DNA of 64,000 nucleotides from Mycobacterium marinum (GCF_003391395.1 NZ_CP024190.1:5332001-5396000); one strand, 5' to 3'. Counted from the stretch's first letter, positions 52,347-61,456 are shown. Notes: a model not told the origin generated them from the letters alone. Numbers and translations are program-made.

Positions 52347-53261
52347 TTAGACCGGCGCCGACCCGGGTGACGAAGATTGCTGGCCCTGGCCGTAGTTCTG
52401 CTGCCCACCGCCGGGATTGGAGTAGTTGACCGGAGCCGAACCACCCTGGGATCCCGTCCCGGCACTAACGGACGGCGGCGGGCTGAAGCTGGGGAATCCA
52501 GTGGGCGGAGTGGACGGGGTCTGGTGCATCGGCTGGGGGGCCGACTGTGCTTGCGGGGCGCTGAATCCACCGCTGGACGGGTTGGAACCCTGGCTGGAGG
52601 TAAAGCCGCCGTACTGCGACCCGTACCCGGACGGCTGCTGCGGCGACTGCTGCGGATTGGGCGCGGACTGCTGTGCACCCGGTTGACCGTAGTACCCGCC
52701 CGGCTGGCCGCCGTACTGCCCGTACTGGCCGTACTGGCCGTACTGGCCATAGGGATCGAATTTCGGCCTCGGCGCCGGCGCCGACACCACGCCGGTCTCC
52801 AGCAACAGCGCGCCGACTGCGGCGACAGCCTGAAACACAATGCACACCAGGACAATCCACAGTGCCCAACCGGTCGAAAAGGCGCTCGGCTTGTTGAAGG
52901 TCGACGAAATCATCAGGAATACGCCCAGTATCGAGACGACCGCGACGACGGCCCCGTAGCTCTTGACCTTGGGGAGCAGGCTCACTCCGGCAAGCAGCCC
53001 GGCCAGCAACGCCATCCCGACGGCCAGCACGGTGTCGCCGGAAGCTTCGCTGCTGCCGCCGCCGAGTTCAGAGCTGATCGTGAACATCGGCCCGAAGCTG
53101 GCGAGATACGCGAGAAAACCGAGCACCGCCACCGCAACGTTCAGGTACATCGGGAGCTTGCTCGCCGCGTCGTCGGCTTGAGCGAAAGACGGTGTGGCGC
53201 CTCCGTAGGAGCCGCCCGATTGCGCGGGCGGATATCCGGGGCTACCCGGCGTGTAGGTCAT
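52347..53261 (-). CDS. Rv0954-like four-helix membrane protein (DUF5336)
   Basis: 304 residues from the ATG at 53261, preceded by AGGAGGA. A Gly/Pro/Ser N-terminus of about 40 residues precedes four membrane helices (residues about 45-170). A C-terminal Pro/Gln/Gly/Tyr-rich tail (from about 185) contains four YGQ units in a row. The tail is expected to be disordered and cytoplasmic. The M. tuberculosis counterpart Rv0954 has been linked to the cell division complex. The longer open frame lacks a ribosome site. Confidence 0.9.
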   Translation of the reverse strand: MTYTPGSPGYPPAQSGGSYGGATPSFAQADDAASKLPMYLNVAVAVLGFLAYLASFGPMFTISSELGGGSSEASGDTVLAVGMALLAGLLAGVSLLPKVKSYGAVVAVVSILGVFLMISSTFNKPSAFSTGWALWIVLVCIVFQAVAAVGALLLETGVVSAPAPRPKFDPYGQYGQYGQYGQYGGQPGGYYGQPGAQQSAPNPQQSPQQPSGYGSQYGGFTSSQGSNPSSGGFSAPQAQSAPQPMHQTPSTPPTGFPSFSPPPSVSAGTGSQGGSAPVNYSNPGGGQQNYGQGQQSSSPGSAPV

Positions 53262-53460
53262 GGCTCCTCCTGTTACTTGCGCGCCGTCGCGGCGCCGCTG
53301 CTGCATTGCGACGCTTGGTCCCTGCGACGCGATTCGAACAACCACGCTAGCGCACGTTCCGGTGCTCGCGCCGCGGCGACCTGCCCCCGCTCGACCAGCG
53401 CCATCACCTCCGTCGATCCCGCCGAGCCGATCGGCGCGGGGGGCGCTTGCCCGGCCGAGG

Positions 53461-53474
53461 TAGAACACGTTCTA
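53461..53474 (+). promoter_or_regulatory. KstR-type operator
   Basis: TAGAACACGTTCTA is a 14-base site with perfect 6-base arms. It fits exactly the TnnAACnnGTTnnA consensus of the cholesterol-catabolism repressor KstR. The site ends 8 bases before the ATG of the F420-type oxidoreductase, so it would block transcription or initiation of that gene. The divergent Rv0954-like gene starts 200 bases to the left and is less likely to be controlled by it. Confidence 0.7.
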
Positions 53475-53482
53475 ATTCTGTT

Positions 53483-54331
53483 ATGGACTATGGGCTTGTG
53501 CTTTTCACCAGCGACCGCGGCATCGCTCCGGCGGCGGCGGCGAGACTCGCTGACGACCACGGCTTTCACACCTTCTATGTGCCTGAGCACACCCATATCC
53601 CAATCAAGCGAGAAGCCGCTCATCCAACGACGGGCGATTCCTCGCTTCCCGACGATCGTTATATGCGCACGCTGGACCCCTGGGTGAGTTTGGGCGCGGC
53701 ATCGGCGGTGACCTCGCGGGTACGGCTGTCGACTGCGGTGGCGCTGCCCGTCGAGCATGACCCGATCACCCTGGCCAAGAGCATTGCCACGCTGGATCAC
53801 CTGTCCGGCGGACGGGTCAGCCTCGGCGTGGGGTTCGGTTGGAACACCGACGAACTCGCCGACCATGGCGTTCCACCCGGACGGCGCCGCACGATGTTGC
53901 GTGAATACCTCGAGGCGATGCGGGCGCTGTGGACGCAGGAGGAAGCCGCCTACGACGGCGAGTTCGTCAAGTTCGGCCCCAGCTGGGCCTGGCCCAAGCC
54001 GGTGCAGTCCCACATTCCGGTGCTCGTGGGCGCCGCTGGCACCGAGAAGAACTTCAAATGGATAGCGCGTAGCGCCGATGGCTGGATCACCACACCGCGT
54101 GACTTCGACATCGACGCGCCGGTCAAGTTGTTGCAGGACACCTGGGCGGCCGCCGGCCGCGACGGGGCCCCACAGATCGTGGCGCTGGACTTCAAGCCGG
54201 TCCCCGAGAAGCTGGCCCGCTGGGCCGAGCTTGGGGTCACCGAGGTGCTGTTCGGACTACCGGATCGCCCCGAGGATGAGATCGCCGCGTACGTAGAGCG
54301 GCTGGCCGGCAAGCTGGCCGCCATGGTCTAG
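53483..54331 (+). CDS. LLM class F420-dependent oxidoreductase
   Basis: 282 residues from the ATG at 53483. TIM-barrel luciferase-like fold: MDYGLVLFTSDRGIAPAAAA, FHTFYVPEHTHIP with the conserved EH, LDHLSGGRVSLGVGFGWN and the RSADGWITTPRDF region. Such enzymes use coenzyme F420 for hydride transfer. The counterpart Rv0953c in M. tuberculosis has the same position. With a KstR-type operator directly upstream, a role in sterol or sterol side-chain oxidation is a reasonable inference. Convergent with the thiolase-like gene, 7 bases away. Confidence 0.92.
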   Translation: MDYGLVLFTSDRGIAPAAAARLADDHGFHTFYVPEHTHIPIKREAAHPTTGDSSLPDDRYMRTLDPWVSLGAASAVTSRVRLSTAVALPVEHDPITLAKSIATLDHLSGGRVSLGVGFGWNTDELADHGVPPGRRRTMLREYLEAMRALWTQEEAAYDGEFVKFGPSWAWPKPVQSHIPVLVGAAGTEKNFKWIARSADGWITTPRDFDIDAPVKLLQDTWAAAGRDGAPQIVALDFKPVPEKLARWAELGVTEVLFGLPDRPEDEIAAYVERLAGKLAAMV

Positions 54332-54338
54332 GCGCGAG

Positions 54339-55859
54339 CTAGAGAACGCAGCGGTTGCCGTAGTCGAACGAGCGCACCCGGATCGCTTGCCCCAGCGGGT
54401 CGCCGTCGGTCAGCAACCCGATCAGCTCGTCGTCTTCGGTGCTCGCCAGGAAGCGGCGGCCGTCGGCGGCCAGCCGGCCGATGACGATCCCGGTGAGACG
54501 CCCACCGTCATGGCGGACCGTGTACGTCTCGATCGTGGCGGGGCCGTCGGCCTGCTCGGTAACCGGTTGGCTGGCCCCGCTGTCGATTTGTGTTTGCAGC
54601 TCGGCGCTGCGGTCCGGCTGCCATTGCGCCGGGGCGGTGGAATAGACCCCGACCGAGTACTTGCTCATGATCCCGCCGTTGGCGCCGACGAGCCCGAACC
54701 GTCCCGGCTCGCTACGCATCCGGGCTACGGTCTCGGCCACCGCATGCATCGAGTAGTTATTTCCCGCCCCGCCGAAGAACGGCAGCCCACCGGTGAGCGT
54801 CAGACCGCGCGGGTCATCGGTCGCAATCCCCAGACCGTCGCAGATGTTGAACACCGGCACCGGAAAGCAGCTGTACAGGTCGAAGGTGGCGATGTCGTCG
54901 AGACCGACACCGGCCACCCGGAGCGCCTCGCGCGCCGCCAGCACGGCTGACGGGGCGTGCCCAAGATCGGGGCGCTGCAGCAGGGCCTGCTCTTGCAGGT
55001 CGGCATGCCCGCGAAGGTAGACCCACTTTTCCTCGGGAACCCCGAGCCGGCGTGCGGCCGCAACCGACATCACCAGCGCGGCCGCGCCCTGGTTCACCTG
55101 ATCGCGCGCGACCAGCAGCCGGGGGTAGGGCTCGGCGATCATCCGATTGCGGTCGGTGACCGTGATCAGCTCCTCGACGGTGCGCTCGATTGGCGCCGCG
55201 GCAAAAGGATTGCCGGCCGCGATCTTGGTGAACGGCGCGAACAGCTCGCCCATCCGCCGCAGGTAGTCGGCCGGGCCGAGACCCGTTGCGGCCCGGCGGG
55301 CATTCTCCAGCAAGCCGTATTGGGTGGGCGCATCCACCAGGCCGTGAATGATCGTGTAGCGCGTGATCAGGCCGTCGATGCCAGGGCCGCGGTCCTGCAA
55401 CTCCCCGTCGACGATCTCGGTGAAGTCCGGTTTGTCGGCACGCCCAGCGAAGTGGCGACTGGTCGACGTCGCATCAGAGCCGAACACCATGGTGACTTCG
55501 GAGCGGCCTGCCGCGATCGCGCCGGCCAGCTCGGTGATCAGGTGCTGGGGCCCCTGGCCCCCGACGATCTCGAGGATCGCGCGGGCCGGATCCGCCCCGA
55601 TCCGCTGGGCCACCGAGCGCGGATAGTTGTTGGACCGGCCTAACGGGGCCTTGGGGACGGGCCCGGAGATCTCGAACTGTCGGACGCCCGCGACGGTGTC
55701 GATGGCCGCGGCCACGTCGGCGGCACAGTCTTCGAGAGCGGCCTGGGCAGCGGCGGCGGCCAGCTCAACGGCCGACATCCCCCGGTAGTCGGGGTCATCG
55801 ATGCGTTCGAGGGCCTGTCCGACACCGACAATGACCGGCGTACCCGGATCAAGATCCAT
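54339..55859 (-). CDS. thiolase-like acetyl-CoA acetyltransferase family protein without catalytic cysteine
   Basis: 506 residues. Thiolase fold: PVIVGVGQALERIDDPD at the start, SAVELAAAAAQAAL, IAAGRSEVTMVFGSDATST, and in the C-terminal half DDIATFDLYSCFPVPVFNI and FFGGAGNNYSMHAVAETVARM. The nucleophilic cysteine expected before the IAAGR helix is replaced: the region reads VGGQGPQHLITELAG. The final C-terminal active-site C-x-G is also absent. It therefore resembles SCP2-thiolase-like or Ltp proteins that do not do Claisen chemistry alone. The substrate is unknown. It is not at this place in M. tuberculosis. Confidence 0.85.
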   Translation of the reverse strand: MDLDPGTPVIVGVGQALERIDDPDYRGMSAVELAAAAAQAALEDCAADVAAAIDTVAGVRQFEISGPVPKAPLGRSNNYPRSVAQRIGADPARAILEIVGGQGPQHLITELAGAIAAGRSEVTMVFGSDATSTSRHFAGRADKPDFTEIVDGELQDRGPGIDGLITRYTIIHGLVDAPTQYGLLENARRAATGLGPADYLRRMGELFAPFTKIAAGNPFAAAPIERTVEELITVTDRNRMIAEPYPRLLVARDQVNQGAAALVMSVAAARRLGVPEEKWVYLRGHADLQEQALLQRPDLGHAPSAVLAAREALRVAGVGLDDIATFDLYSCFPVPVFNICDGLGIATDDPRGLTLTGGLPFFGGAGNNYSMHAVAETVARMRSEPGRFGLVGANGGIMSKYSVGVYSTAPAQWQPDRSAELQTQIDSGASQPVTEQADGPATIETYTVRHDGGRLTGIVIGRLAADGRRFLASTEDDELIGLLTDGDPLGQAIRVRSFDYGNRCVL

Positions 55860-56022
55860 AGCATCACTATCTACCTCGCCGAATTACACGTCCGCGCCGG
55901 GGCGTCGCGGGGGCACATTCACACCCGAAATATCGCCCGGAACTGGGATAACACCGCCGGTGGGCGCGTACGATTAGCAGTCCGGAATGTATCTGTCATT
56001 CCCTGCGCCGTGGAGGTCGCAG

Positions 56023-57354
56023 ATGTCTTTTCTCACCACAGCGCCCGAGTTTGTCAACGCGGCAGCTTCGGATCTGGCGAGCATCGGCACGGCAGTCAGT
56101 CAGGCCAACGCGGCCGCCCTTGCCCCGACGACGGGGGTGCTGGCCGCCGGCGCCGACGAGGTGTCGGCCGCCATCACGGCACTGTTCGGGGCACACGCCC
56201 AGACCTATCAGGCCCTGAGCGCTCAGGCGGCGACTTTTCATGCCCAGTTCGTACAGCTCATGGCCGCAAGCGCCGGACGGTATGCGACCGCCGAAGCCGC
56301 CGCCGCGTCGCCTCTGCAAACCCTGGAGCAGCAGCTTCTCGATGTGATCAATGCCCCCACCAACGCCCTGCTGGGACGCCCGCTGATCGGCAACGGGGCT
56401 AACGGGGCACCCGGGGCAGACGGCCAAGCGGGCGGGCTGCTGATCGGAAATGGCGGCGCCGGCGGCGGGGGCACCGCCGCACATCCCGCCGGCGGCAACG
56501 GCGGCGCGGCGGGGTTGTTTGGCAACGGCGGAGCCGGCGGACCCGCCAAGCCCAGCAGCAGCCAGGCCACTGGTGGCAACGGCGGGGCCGGCGGGTTGCT
56601 GTTCGGCAACGGCGGAGCCGGCGGCACCGGAGGGTCCGGCCTCGGCGGTGTCGGCGGTAACGGCGGGTCTGCCGGGCTGTTTTTCGGCACCGGCGGAGCC
56701 GGCGGCGACGGCGGAGCGACGCTGATCTCCGGCGACGGCGGGGCCGGCGGCGCCGGCGGCGCGGGTGGATTTATCGGTACCGGCGGCGCCGGCGGCCATG
56801 GCGGCACGACTCCGGCCGCCGGCGCGGGCGGCGCGGGTGGCGCCGGCGGAGCAGGCGGGATCCTGCTCGGCTCCGGCGGAGGCGGCGGTGGCGGCGGTAA
56901 CGGGACCGGGGCCACCACCACCACCGGTGGCACCGGCGGGATCGGTGGCCACGGCGGTTTCTTCAACGGCAATGGCGGTACCGGCGGCGCCGGCGGATTC
57001 GGCCCCACCGGAGGGGCTGGCGGGGCCGGCGGGGCCGGCGGCACACTGTCCGGCTCCGGTGGGGACGGCGGCATCGGCGGGTACGGCGCCGGTGGAGACG
57101 GCGGCGGTGCCGGCGGGGCCGGCGGTGACGCGGGCTTGTTGATCGGCGACGGCGGTGCCGGCGGCTCGGGAGGACCCAACGGCGGCACTGATCCCGGCGG
57201 CACCGGCGGCAACGGCGGGCGTGCCGCGTTGCTCATCGGTTTCGGCGGGAACGGCGGCAACGGCGGGGTGGGGACGGCGACCACCGGCACCGGCGGCCAG
57301 GGCGGCGACGGCGGTCAGCTGATTGGCGTGCCAGGCAACCCCGGCCTGCCGTAG
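56023..57354 (+). CDS. PE_PGRS family protein
   Basis: 443 residues. Start ATG at 56023 (MSFLTTAPEFVNAAASDLAS) with GGAGG upstream; the 12 codons before it are not PE-like. PE domain at residues 1-95, then a GRPLIGNGANG linker, then about 300 residues of Gly-Gly-X repeats, mostly GGAGG and GGNGG. The family is exported by the ESX-5 type VII system to the cell surface. No PGRS gene is next to sucCD in M. tuberculosis, so this is an insertion or retained copy. The gene ends 28 bases before a long inverted repeat. Confidence 0.95.
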   Translation: MSFLTTAPEFVNAAASDLASIGTAVSQANAAALAPTTGVLAAGADEVSAAITALFGAHAQTYQALSAQAATFHAQFVQLMAASAGRYATAEAAAASPLQTLEQQLLDVINAPTNALLGRPLIGNGANGAPGADGQAGGLLIGNGGAGGGGTAAHPAGGNGGAAGLFGNGGAGGPAKPSSSQATGGNGGAGGLLFGNGGAGGTGGSGLGGVGGNGGSAGLFFGTGGAGGDGGATLISGDGGAGGAGGAGGFIGTGGAGGHGGTTPAAGAGGAGGAGGAGGILLGSGGGGGGGGNGTGATTTTGGTGGIGGHGGFFNGNGGTGGAGGFGPTGGAGGAGGAGGTLSGSGGDGGIGGYGAGGDGGGAGGAGGDAGLLIGDGGAGGSGGPNGGTDPGGTGGNGGRAALLIGFGGNGGNGGVGTATTGTGGQGGDGGQLIGVPGNPGLP

Positions 57355-57381
57355 CCACCGAACACGGGGCGCGACAAGTGC

Positions 57382-57441
57382 CCGAGCAGACGCAAAATGG
57401 CACGCTTCCAGGCGGAAGCGTGCCATTTTGCGTCTGCTCGG
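57382..57441. terminator. 28-bp perfect inverted repeat, bidirectional terminator candidate
   Basis: Two perfectly complementary 28-base arms (57382-57409 and 57414-57441) with a 4-base loop AGGC lie between the convergent PE_PGRS and sucD genes. The right arm ends 3 bases before the sucD stop codon. Each arm contains TTTT or AAAA and the motif GAGCAGACGCAAAA. The RNA of either strand would form a very stable hairpin, well suited to stop or protect transcripts from both sides. There is no long T run after it, so it may act as a stem-only terminator. Confidence 0.75.
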
Positions 57442-57444
57442 CGT

Positions 57445-58347
57445 CTAGAGACCCTTCAGGATCTCCCGGGCCAGCACCGCGGTCTCCGACGGGGTCTTGC
57501 CGACCTGTACCCCGGCGGCCTCCAGGGCTTCTTTCTTGGCCGCCGCGGTGCCCGAGGAGCCGGACACGATGGCACCCGCGTGCCCCATGGTCTTGCCCTC
57601 CGGCGCGGTGAATCCCGCCACGTAACCGACAACCGGCTTGGACACGTTGGCCTTGATGAAGTCGGCCGCTCGCTCCTCGGCGTCCCCACCGATCTCGCCG
57701 ATCATCACGATCAGCTTGGTGTCGGGATCCTTCTCGAACGCCTCGATGGCATCGATGTGGGTGGTACCGATCACTGGGTCGCCACCGATACCGATCGAGG
57801 TGGTGAAACCGAAATCGCGCAGCTCGAACATCATCTGGTAGGTCAGCGTGCCGGACTTGGAGACCAGCCCGACCGGGCCGGCGCCGGTGATGTTGGCCGG
57901 GGTGATGCCAACCAGCGCCTGCCCCGGGGTGATGATGCCCGGGCAGTTGGGCCCGATGATGCGGGTCTTGCCGCCCTTGCCCAGGTTGTAGGCCCAGGCA
58001 TAGGCGGTGTCTTGCACCGGGATCCCCTCGGTGATGACCACCAGCAGCGGAATCTCGGCGTCAATGGCCTCGATGATCGCGTCCTTGGCGAACTTCGGCG
58101 GCACGAAGATGATCGAGACGTCGGCGCCGGTCTTTTCCATCGCCTCGGCGACACCGCCGAATACCGGCAGCTTGATTACCCGGCCACCCTTGTCCTCGTG
58201 CGTCACGGTGGTGCCCGCCTTGCGCGCGTTCACCCCGCCGACGATTTGGGTGCCGGCCTTGAGCATGCGCGCAGTGTGGACGGTCGCCTCGCTGCCGGTG
58301 ATGCCCTGGACGATGACCTTGTTGTCCTTGTTCAAGAAGATCGACAT
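57445..58347 (-). CDS. sucD: succinate-CoA ligase alpha subunit
   Basis: 300 residues. Binds CoA and carries the phosphohistidine of succinyl-CoA synthetase in the TCA cycle. Visible are the N-terminal CoA-binding Rossmann domain with VIVQGITGSEATVHTARML, GPNCPGIITPG and the phosphohistidine loop MGHAGAIVSGSSG near residue 250. Overall length matches the family. Start 14 bases after sucC with AAAGGA upstream. Its 3' end abuts the palindrome. Confidence 0.96.
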   Translation of the reverse strand: MSIFLNKDNKVIVQGITGSEATVHTARMLKAGTQIVGGVNARKAGTTVTHEDKGGRVIKLPVFGGVAEAMEKTGADVSIIFVPPKFAKDAIIEAIDAEIPLLVVITEGIPVQDTAYAWAYNLGKGGKTRIIGPNCPGIITPGQALVGITPANITGAGPVGLVSKSGTLTYQMMFELRDFGFTTSIGIGGDPVIGTTHIDAIEAFEKDPDTKLIVMIGEIGGDAEERAADFIKANVSKPVVGYVAGFTAPEGKTMGHAGAIVSGSSGTAAAKKEALEAAGVQVGKTPSETAVLAREILKGL

Positions 58348-58361
58348 TGTTCAAAGTCCTT

Positions 58362-59525
58362 TCAGGCGCTGGCCAGCTCAGCGGCCTTGTCGGCAGCCTC
58401 GTCCATCGTCGGCACCAGCGTCACCAGCGGGTGGTTGGCGTCGGTCAGGATGCGACGGCCCTCCTCCACGTTGTTGCCGTCAAGCCGGACCACCAGCGGC
58501 TTGTTTGCCTCGGCACCGAGGATTTCCAGCGCCTTGACGATCCCGGTGGCCACCGCATCGCATGAGGTGATGCCGCCGAACACGTTCACGAACACGCTCT
58601 TGACCTGTGAATCACCCAGCACGACATCCAGGCCGGCGGCCATCACCTCGGCCGAGGCGCCGCCACCGATGTCGAGGAAGTTGGCGGGCTTGACCCCACC
58701 GTGCTTCTCACCGGCGTAGGCAACCACGTCCAGGGTCGACATCACCAGGCCAGCACCGTTACCGATGATGCCGACCTGGCCGTCGAGCTTGACGTAGTTG
58801 AGGTCGTGTTCCTTGGCCTTGAGTTCCAGCGGATCGGTGGCCGCACGGTCTTCGAACTCGACGTGATCGGGGTGCCGGAAGTCGGCGTTGGCATCCAGGG
58901 TGACCTTGCCGTCCAACGCCAAAATCTGGTCGTCGGGGGTACGCACCAGCGGGTTGACCTCAACCAGGGTGGCATCCTCGCCGACGAACAGGTCCCACAG
59001 CTTGGAGATGGTTACCGCGGCAGCGTCGAGCACCTCGGCCGGCAGGTGGCCCTGTTCGGCGATGGAGCGGGCGAATGCCAGGTCAACGCCCTTGGCCGCA
59101 TCCACCGGGACCTTGGCCAACCGATCGGGCTTGGTGGCGGCCACCTCCTCGATCTCCATGCCGCCCTCTACCGAGCACATCGCCAGGTAGGTGCGGTTGG
59201 CACGATCGAGCAAGAACGAGATGTAGTACTCCTCGGCGATGTCGCTAGCCTCAGCGACCAGCAACTTCTTGACCACGTGGCCCTTGATGTCCAAGCCGAG
59301 GATGTTGTTGGCGTGTTCGTAGGCGTCGTCGGGCGTGGCAGCGTACTTGACGCCACCGGCTTTGCCGCGACCGCCGATCTTGACCTGCGCTTTGACCATT
59401 ACCGGATGACCGATTTCGGTGGCAATAGCCCGCGCGCCCTCGGCGGTGTCAGTCACCCGCCCCGGCGTAGTAGGTACATTGTGCTTGGCGAACAGTTCCT
59501 TCGCTTGATACTCGAATAGATCCAT
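58362..59525 (-). CDS. sucC: succinate-CoA ligase beta subunit
   Basis: 387 residues from the ATG at 59525 (MDLFEYQAKELFAKHNVP); the frame is open further upstream, but without family residues. ATP-grasp domain with KAQVKIGGRGKAGGVK and a C-terminal domain with GLVMSTLDVVAYAG and NVFGGITSCDAVA. Forms succinyl-CoA synthetase with SucD. The length equals that of M. tuberculosis SucC. Divergent from the LytM peptidase gene. Confidence 0.96.
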   Translation of the reverse strand: MDLFEYQAKELFAKHNVPTTPGRVTDTAEGARAIATEIGHPVMVKAQVKIGGRGKAGGVKYAATPDDAYEHANNILGLDIKGHVVKKLLVAEASDIAEEYYISFLLDRANRTYLAMCSVEGGMEIEEVAATKPDRLAKVPVDAAKGVDLAFARSIAEQGHLPAEVLDAAAVTISKLWDLFVGEDATLVEVNPLVRTPDDQILALDGKVTLDANADFRHPDHVEFEDRAATDPLELKAKEHDLNYVKLDGQVGIIGNGAGLVMSTLDVVAYAGEKHGGVKPANFLDIGGGASAEVMAAGLDVVLGDSQVKSVFVNVFGGITSCDAVATGIVKALEILGAEANKPLVVRLDGNNVEEGRRILTDANHPLVTLVPTMDEAADKAAELASA

Positions 59526-59800
59526 GGGCTCACTGTCTTCGCTCGACTTGCTAGACCAATAGGGAGGCGATACCAAGATTCGGCAACTCGCACGGTTGCA
59601 AACTGTATCTAGGCGCCAAATGAGCCCGGCGATCGCATCCACCGGTGTGGCGCAGGTCACCGAAAATCCGCGGATCTAAACGTGATCCAACTCACATTTT
59701 GAGGCAGGTTCCCAAACTGAGGTTGCCAGCTACCTCCGAGAGCGGATACCGTCTCAGGGTCCAGATAACGTTATGGTCACAAAACGAGGACATTTCAGCA

Positions 59801-60868
59801 TTGTCCCAGCACAGATACGCCCGCACTGCCGTCGTTGGCAACCCTCGCACAGCCCGCGATCGTTGGCTCCAGCACCATCGCAACGAAGTCACCGAGATCA
59901 TCCCACTGGATGGTTTCGACGAGCTCGACGAGCTAGAGCTCGCCGATCTCGACGACTTGGACTTTGGTGATCCCGAGTTCGACACCGGTCGACAGCTCCT
60001 TCAAGCGCCCGAGCTTGACGATCTCGACGAGATCGACAATCTGATTCCGGCGTGGTTGGCAACCCCCAGCCCGGTACTGGTCGGCGCGACCAGCGAGGCT
60101 CTCCCCGAGCCAAGCGCTGCTGTCCCCCCGGCCACGAACGTCGCCCCGGCACCCCGCCGTAGTGGCCAGCACCGCAAGCAGTCCACCAGCGCGGCAAAGG
60201 GTCGAATCCTGATTGGGTCCATGGCCGCCGGTGCAGCCGCCGCCGCAGCGCATACCGTGACCCACCAATCCGACGTCACCAGCATGGACACCGTGCTGAC
60301 CGCGAACGCATCGGCCCTTATCGGAGGCTCGGACAGCAACGAGGCCCGCGGGGTTCAGGTCATCGCCGCACAACCGGCGACCAATGTCGAGGCGCACAAG
60401 GCCGAGTTCGCTCGCGGTGTGGCCTTTGCCCAGGAACGCGCCCAGCGCGAGGCTCGACTGCAACAGCCTCTGTACGTCATGCCCACCAAAGGCATTTTCA
60501 CCTCCAACTTCGGCTACCGCTGGGGCGTACTGCACGCCGGGATCGACCTCGCCAACTCCATCGGAACCCCGATCTACGCGGTATCGGACGGCCTGGTGAT
60601 CGACGCGGGCCCCACCGCCGGCTACGGCATGTGGGTGAAAATCCGCCACGCCGACGGCACCGTGACGCTCTACGGGCACGTCAACACCACGCTGGTCAAT
60701 GTTGGACAGCGGGTGATGGCCGGCGATCAGATCGCGACGATGGGCAACCGGGGCTTCTCCACGGGCCCGCATCTGCACTTCGAAGTTCTCCAGGGCGGCA
60801 CTGAGCGGATAGACCCGGTGCCCTGGCTCGCCAAGCGCGGCCTGAATGTCGGCAACTACGCCGGCTGA
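59801..60868 (+). CDS. membrane-anchored M23 (LytM-type) peptidase, Rv0950c-like
   Basis: 355 residues from a TTG (LSQHRYARTAV) with GAGGA 9 bases upstream; an open frame extends back but has no start with similar support. A very acidic stretch (about residues 35-75, rich in DELDEL-like units) precedes a small membrane segment (about 135-155). The C-terminal LytM domain has GVLHAGIDLAN (metal ligands H and D), YGHVNTTLV and HLHFEVL (HxH). The catalytic set is complete, so active cleavage of peptidoglycan cross-links is possible outside the membrane. The acidic tail would face the cytoplasm. Confidence 0.9.
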   Translation: MSQHRYARTAVVGNPRTARDRWLQHHRNEVTEIIPLDGFDELDELELADLDDLDFGDPEFDTGRQLLQAPELDDLDEIDNLIPAWLATPSPVLVGATSEALPEPSAAVPPATNVAPAPRRSGQHRKQSTSAAKGRILIGSMAAGAAAAAAHTVTHQSDVTSMDTVLTANASALIGGSDSNEARGVQVIAAQPATNVEAHKAEFARGVAFAQERAQREARLQQPLYVMPTKGIFTSNFGYRWGVLHAGIDLANSIGTPIYAVSDGLVIDAGPTAGYGMWVKIRHADGTVTLYGHVNTTLVNVGQRVMAGDQIATMGNRGFSTGPHLHFEVLQGGTERIDPVPWLAKRGLNVGNYAG

Positions 60869-60871
60869 CCG

Positions 60872-61456
60872 TTGACCGCACCGGGCGACCCCGCTGCGAG
60901 CGAGACCACACCCGATCCGTCCCCGTCCGCCGACGAGCCACGGACCCGCATCATTCGGCGCGCGCCGACGGGACCACAACCGGTGACGACGGACTCCGCG
61001 ACCGCCAAGATTTCGCACCGCCCACCCTCCCTTGACGAGACTGCGCGGGCAGACCGGCTACCGCCGTTGCCCGACGGGCCGCCCGTCGAGCCAAGTTCGC
61101 GGACGGCGGTCGCAACCGCGGCCGTCAGCATCGTCAACGGATGGGCCACCTCGGTGGTTGCCACCGACCTGATCACCGGCTGGTGGCGCAGCGACCGCCT
61201 GTTCTGCATCGCGGTGGGATTTCTGGCGCTGGTCTTCGCGAGCTCCACCACCGCCGGGGTGATCATGCTGTTGCTACGCCGCCCGTTCGGGCGCTACCTG
61301 ATCCTGGTGGGCGCCGTGGTTGCGGTATTGACATACGGTGGCGTGTTCATCGCCGGCGCTCGCGTCGCTTGGATCGTGCACGCCTTTCCGGTGTTGCCGA
61401 TCGCCAGCGCGGCGCTGGCGCTGCATCCCCAGACCAGGCGCTGGCTCTTCGACTAG
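60872..61456 (+). CDS. hypothetical protein with C-terminal membrane helices
   Basis: 194 residues from a TTG 3 bases after the LytM gene stop, so likely cotranscribed and coupled. A proline-rich, charged N-terminus of about 90 residues precedes three membrane segments (about 110-130, 140-165, 172-188). I do not recognise a named family. Context suggests a partner of the LytM peptidase, for example in placing it in the membrane, but that is inference. Convergent with uvrD1. Confidence 0.75.
   Translation: MTAPGDPAASETTPDPSPSADEPRTRIIRRAPTGPQPVTTDSATAKISHRPPSLDETARADRLPPLPDGPPVEPSSRTAVATAAVSIVNGWATSVVATDLITGWWRSDRLFCIAVGFLALVFASSTTAGVIMLLLRRPFGRYLILVGAVVAVLTYGGVFIAGARVAWIVHAFPVLPIASAALALHPQTRRWLFD

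Noticed and set aside
56400..57340. Regular short repeats as a possible CRISPR array or satellite
   Set aside because: They are in-frame Gly-Gly-X codons of a PE_PGRS protein. There are no uniform repeats with unique spacers.
59765..59774. Palindrome ATAACGTTAT upstream of the LytM gene
   Set aside because: Only ten bases, and it matches no operator I can name. Too short to claim.
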